From Planctomycetota bacterium (GTDB lineage Bacteria > Planctomycetota > Planctomycetia > Pirellulales > Pirellulaceae): a DNA stretch of 9,023 nt. The position numbers were made by a program, and so were the translations under genes. Positions 6,151 to 9,023 of this stretch are shown in pieces. The DNA lies in assembly GCA_026692885.1 (NCBI GenBank), contig JAPLNJ010000429.1, positions 1 to 9,023 on the forward strand, written 5' to 3'. Below the pieces are notes generated by a model that saw nothing but the letters and a program-made list of their open reading frames with translations, searched no databases and was not told the origin of the DNA. Position 1 is the stretch's first letter, and the number at the start of each line of letters is the position of its first letter.

Positions 6151-7020
6151 CTACGAGCGATACTTCGCCCGCATCCGCCGGCTGTAGTCTTCCAGGATGC
6201 GACGTTCGTCGGCCGTCAGTCCATCCAAACCCTCGCGACTGACCTTCGCCAAGATGCGATCCGCCTCGTCGTCTTGCGGCCCACGCGACTCACCCGGATC
6301 GTGGATCTTCAACGGCGGGCGACGACGCAGCCGAAACGTCGGTCGCCGTAGCCAGCCGGGACGGGGAACCCAGCGTCCGAAGTTCCAGCCCAGGTAGTAG
6401 TAGCAGGCGGCAAACGCAGCTCCGACCAGATGCACGTCGTAGGCCACGTTGCCGGTGGGCGATTGGTCGATCGCCCCTGACAGGTTGCCCCCGATGATGA
6501 TGATTCCCAGCACCCAGGCCGGAGCTGGCACGACCATGAACAGCAGGATCGTCCGTTTGGGGAATTGGAACACGAAGAGCAGCACGACCGCCGTTACCGC
6601 ACCAGACGCACCGACGAGCGACGGTTCGTGGACCGGGCCGACCTGGAGGTATTCCCGCAGGCACCAAACCACCGACCCCAAAACGAGGGCACTAAGGTAG
6701 ATCCGCAGGAACTCCTTACGCCCGTAGACGTCCTCCACCTCGCGGCCCAGCATCCACAGGCCCAACATATTCCACAGGATGTGATTGGGGGTTGCATGGG
6801 CAAAGCCGTAGGTCAAGAACTTCCACCACAGCCACGGCTGGGACAGCACCTCGGGCCGGATCGCCAAGGCCTGCGTCAACTGACCACCGCCGAAGACCCA
6901 ATCCAGCAGGAAGATCGCGGCGTTCAGGATGACCAAGTTGGTCACCAGCATCCGCTGACCAACGTGAAAACCACCCGGATCCTGGGAGTCGCGGTAGTAG
7001 TCGCGATCGTAAACGCCCAT
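6151..7020 (-). CDS. Rhomboid family intramembrane serine protease
   Basis: The 289-residue product (ATG 7020) is an integral membrane protease expected to cut transmembrane helices of substrate proteins inside the membrane. It has about six hydrophobic segments. The family motifs are FAHA (about 73-76), HILWN (80-84, the His/Asn helix-2 motif), GASGA with catalytic Ser139, and DVHLVGAAFA with catalytic His197, so the dyad is complete. A soluble C-terminal tail (about 225-289) ends EADRILAKVSREGLDGLTADERRILEDYSRR, a helical extension seen in many bacterial rhomboids. A TTG at 7038 would add six residues; I chose ATG because MGVYDRDYYRD is the usual N-terminus in planctomycetes. It begins 18 nt after the stop of the coiled-coil gene, so the two are almost certainly one transcript. 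No strong Shine-Dalgarno is visible, which fits translational coupling. Confidence 0.93.
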   Translation of the reverse strand: MGVYDRDYYRDSQDPGGFHVGQRMLVTNLVILNAAIFLLDWVFGGGQLTQALAIRPEVLSQPWLWWKFLTYGFAHATPNHILWNMLGLWMLGREVEDVYGRKEFLRIYLSALVLGSVVWCLREYLQVGPVHEPSLVGASGAVTAVVLLFVFQFPKRTILLFMVVPAPAWVLGIIIIGGNLSGAIDQSPTGNVAYDVHLVGAAFAACYYYLGWNFGRWVPRPGWLRRPTFRLRRRPPLKIHDPGESRGPQDDEADRILAKVSREGLDGLTADERRILEDYSRRMRAKYRS

Positions 7021-7038
7021 CGGACAGCGAGCATCCAA

Positions 7039-8502
7039 TTAGGGAGTGGGGGGCGTGGACGCCGCCGCCTTGGCCGCCCGCTGGTTGATCTGTGCCGCAC
7101 TTTGGATCTGCAGTCGCGTCAATTCGTCGGCGTATTGGAGATTCTCGCCGTAGAGTTTGCTGAGACGCTGCTTGAAAGCCTCCCATTCCGCATTCAACCG
7201 CTTGTAGTAGCTGGTCACATCGGATTGTTCCTTCTGGAAGGTGGCGACTTCCAACTGCAATTTCACTTTCTCCATTTCGTGAAACACCTGCTGTTCTTTG
7301 GCTTTCGCGGCGAGGGCCACCATTTCCGTGGCACCGCGTGTGGCGCGAGCAATCGCGTCATCCAATTCGACATGCCGATGGAACAGCTCGCGAAAGAAGT
7401 GCTGATAATCGTGTAGTTGGCGGCGGTAGACCTGTTTGACCTTCTCGCAGATTCCGTCGGAGATCAGCTTATTGGCCGTGTCCTGGTCAAAGATGCCCGT
7501 GCTGCCAGCCACGAATTTGACCTTCCCCTCTTCGCCGCGGCGCAACGGACGCACTACGGCGCGACCACTGGCATCGAAATAGCCGCTGTCGCTGCTCAGG
7601 GGCGATTGCTCGGCATCGCTGTCCACCTGGATTTCGTGTTCTTTCAGGAACTTGACTTGCACCCAAACGTTCTCCGGCGGATCCGTGTCAAGGGCCGGGC
7701 GGTTGAAGCGGTGAAAGGTGTCGAGGAACTTGTCGTACATCTCTTCCGACCAGTTGACCTGTTTAGGGATGTACTTCTTCAGTTCATCCTTCTCCATCCC
7801 CACGAACAGATTCTCTTTGGGATCCCACACGGAAAATGCTTCGTAGTCGTCCAGCGGCACCAGTTCATACAGGGTCCAAGTGGTGCCGTCGGCTTTGAAC
7901 CTTGCAGCTTGGTCCAAGTCCAATGGCAGGGTGGGGGAGAGCGAGACTTCCGAGTCCGTAGGATCCTTGGCCTCGAACTCGCCCAGGTAGGTTCCAGGGA
8001 CCTTCCCGCCTTCGGGCGTTTCGACATCGGTGAACACGGACAGAATCAGCTTGGGCGTGATGCCGTTCGCCTGGGGCTTGTCCGTGGGCGCCGGGTTGGT
8101 AGACGCTGTGACGACGCGGCGCGTGCTGGCATCGACAAGTTCCTTGAGCGTGCAGCCCCGCCAGATCCGCCCGCGATGCAGCACGACGTTTGTCAATTGG
8201 GCCTGCAAGGTGCGAATCGAGTCCTCTTTTTGCTCCACAGCCACGGGATCGCCAAAGAGCATCCGCTCTTTGTCGGCCTCCGCCTTCGCGACCGCCTGGT
8301 CGTACTTTACATACAGGGACCGCCAAGAAGCGTGGGTCTTCAGCACGAGGGCCGCGAAGATGATGAAGGTGACCGCGGCGCCGAACGCGCAAAATGAAAA
8401 CAGGATGTGCGCAATCCGCCACGTCTTCCAGCACATCACCAACAGGAAGATGTGGAAGATGACCAACAGCCCGCCGAGGATTTGATAGACCAATGGGCTC
8501 AT
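7039..8502 (-). CDS. Membrane-anchored coiled-coil protein of unknown function
   Basis: I do not recognise a named family. The 487-residue product has two N-terminal membrane helices (about residues 4-24 and 31-54), joined by a short basic turn. A charged helical stretch likely to form a coiled coil follows (about 58-108). A mixed middle domain (about 110-340) contains GRIWRGC (111-117) and several strand-like segments. A long, heptad-rich helical region (about 350-475) precedes a short Ala/Pro tail. It looks like an inner-membrane protein with a large soluble part that oligomerises. The ATG at 8502 lacks a Shine-Dalgarno, but a near-consensus promoter sits about 50 nt upstream. The rhomboid gene follows after 18 nt, so a partner, adaptor or substrate role toward the protease is a reasonable guess, not a demonstrated one. 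Confidence 0.85.
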   Translation of the reverse strand: MSPLVYQILGGLLVIFHIFLLVMCWKTWRIAHILFSFCAFGAAVTFIIFAALVLKTHASWRSLYVKYDQAVAKAEADKERMLFGDPVAVEQKEDSIRTLQAQLTNVVLHRGRIWRGCTLKELVDASTRRVVTASTNPAPTDKPQANGITPKLILSVFTDVETPEGGKVPGTYLGEFEAKDPTDSEVSLSPTLPLDLDQAARFKADGTTWTLYELVPLDDYEAFSVWDPKENLFVGMEKDELKKYIPKQVNWSEEMYDKFLDTFHRFNRPALDTDPPENVWVQVKFLKEHEIQVDSDAEQSPLSSDSGYFDASGRAVVRPLRRGEEGKVKFVAGSTGIFDQDTANKLISDGICEKVKQVYRRQLHDYQHFFRELFHRHVELDDAIARATRGATEMVALAAKAKEQQVFHEMEKVKLQLEVATFQKEQSDVTSYYKRLNAEWEAFKQRLSKLYGENLQYADELTRLQIQSAAQINQRAAKAAASTPPTP

Positions 8503-8550
8503 GACGCTAATTGCCGGACGGACAAGGGGTTACCGCACACTGTCCGAGCG

Positions 8551-8579
8551 ATCATACGCGCGGGGACGGACCGTGTCAA
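8551..8579 (-). promoter_or_regulatory. Near-consensus sigma-70 promoter of the coiled-coil/rhomboid operon
   Basis: On the minus strand, TTGACA (8574-8579) is separated by exactly 17 nt from TATGAT (8551-8556), giving six and five of six consensus matches. Transcription would begin near 8544, leaving a leader of about 42 nt to the ATG at 8502. It is the strongest promoter match in the window and implies constitutive housekeeping-sigma expression. Confidence 0.75.
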
Positions 8580-8811
8580 GTTCGTCGAAAACGTAAACGC
8601 AAAAACCACACCGCGTTACGGCGTGCGTCGGGGAACGCTGGCTAGTATTCGTCGGAGACGGTCGGCCGTATTGCCCCTCTGTCGGCAAATGGACCATTGC
8701 CAGACCACAGATTCCACCCGACCTCACACACCCTCGGCCGAATAGCAGACATTGTACCGGCCGCGTCGGTGGTGTCAGCAGCAGAATCACTCCACGGGCC
8801 TCGATCGTAAC
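8580..8811. other. Intergenic stretch without recognisable features
   Basis: Between the operon promoter and the repeat at the right edge I see no convincing gene. Minus-strand frames at 8530-8829 and 8642-8896 are open but start inside repeat sequence or run through the promoter. They lack ribosome sites and show no family motif. No strong hairpin was found. Confidence 0.5.
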
Positions 8812-8935
8812 GTTGCGAAATGCTAGCAACTACTGGTTCAGGCTGTGTAGCGACACCCCCGGGGCAAGCGGCCTGTCGCTTTACAGATCGTCCCACTTTG
8901 ATTCTGCTTGTTTTGCAGGACTTACGTCGTTTTGC
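8812..8935 (-). repeat. 52-nt interspersed repeat plus hairpins, right (inverted) copy
   Basis: Read on the minus strand, 8935-8884 matches the left-edge repeat at 39 of 52 positions without gaps. As on the left, the AAGTGGGAC-ATCTG block is followed by a hairpin, here AGCGACA (8849-8855) with TGTCGCT (8874-8880) around an 18-nt loop. A small hairpin GTTGC (8812-8816) with GCAAC (8826-8830) comes after. The hairpin segment shares GTCGCTACACA (8844-8854) and a CTTGCCC-GGGGG module with the 299-bp palindrome, so these repeats are built from common parts. Confidence 0.7.
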
Positions 8936-9009
8936 GATAGGTTGTTTGTGCCCTTGCGCCGCAATCCGCTATCGGCCAGTCCCTTCAACCCATGCTTTGC
9001 CAAGAACAT
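8881..9009 (-). CDS. Possible 42-residue ORF ending in the interspersed repeat
   Basis: An ATG at 9009 opens 42 codons ending SKWDDL at a TAA (8881-8883). An in-frame TGA directly precedes the ATG (9010-9012). The composition is basic and polar and no domain is recognisable. The last third is repeat sequence, and the left repeat copy read in the same frame has the same DVS core, which hints at a former or real coding role. No Shine-Dalgarno is seen. It could equally be the decayed end of a larger gene beyond the window. Confidence 0.25.
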   Translation of the reverse strand: MFLAKHGLKGLADSGLRRKGTNNLSQNDVSPAKQAESKWDDL

Positions 9010-9023
9010 TCAGAAACGCTGGC

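Noticed and set aside
4965..6242. 425-codon plus-strand frame overlapping tkt and the repeats
   Set aside because: It is an out-of-frame shadow of tkt that runs into hairpin repeats; its arginine-rich, low-complexity product has no recognisable domain.
7417..8397. 326-codon plus-strand frame opposite the coiled-coil gene
   Set aside because: It is antisense to a gene with a clear promoter, membrane helices and coiled coils, and shows no recognisable motif of its own.
8530..8829. 99-codon minus-strand frame upstream of the coiled-coil gene
   Set aside because: It crosses the near-consensus promoter, has no ribosome site and shows no family-like sequence.

Overview
The window looks like chromosomal DNA of a GC-rich planctomycete, probably of the Pirellula type. 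This is an inference from the protein families, the rhomboid N-terminus that starts MGVYDRDYYRD, the weak or absent Shine-Dalgarno sites and the many palindromic repeats; no rRNA or other marker is present to confirm it. All complete recognisable genes are chromosomal housekeeping or conserved genes. I found no CRISPR array, prophage, transposase, tRNA or rRNA.

Layout from left to right. Positions 1-165 hold a 52-nt interspersed repeat with a trailing hairpin. A 74-codon plus-strand membrane ORF (166-390), probably the 3' remnant of a major facilitator transporter, follows at once. A structured, terminator-like convergent gap (391-566) separates it from a minus-strand block read right to left: a SAM-dependent methyltransferase (3166-2510), aspartate 1-decarboxylase panD (2403-2008) and tRNA(Ile)-lysidine synthetase tilS (1853-567). 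Positions 3167-3891 form a 725-bp divergent gap packed with nested palindromes. It is followed by plus-strand transketolase (3892-5961) with a plausible promoter. Duplicated hairpin repeats (5971-6141) fill the convergent gap before a minus-strand pair: a membrane coiled-coil protein (8502-7039) and a rhomboid protease (7020-6151), expressed from a near-consensus promoter at 8551-8579. The last stretch (8503-9023) has no convincing large gene and ends in an inverted copy of the repeat seen at the left edge.

Metabolically, tkt feeds the pentose phosphate pathway, panD makes beta-alanine for pantothenate and CoA, and tilS modifies tRNA-Ile for AUA decoding. The coiled-coil/rhomboid pair is a membrane module of unknown substrate.

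The unusual content is the repeats. There is a 299-bp near-symmetrical palindrome with perfect 19-bp terminal inverted repeats, and next to it a 121-bp palindrome with 18-bp perfect ends. A double-hairpin architecture recurs at three loci with unrelated arm sequences. Palindromic repeats are also inserted in frame into tilS at two places, resembling the Rickettsia palindromic elements. Inverted copies of one repeat lie at both edges, so the window may be a contig that broke at repeats.
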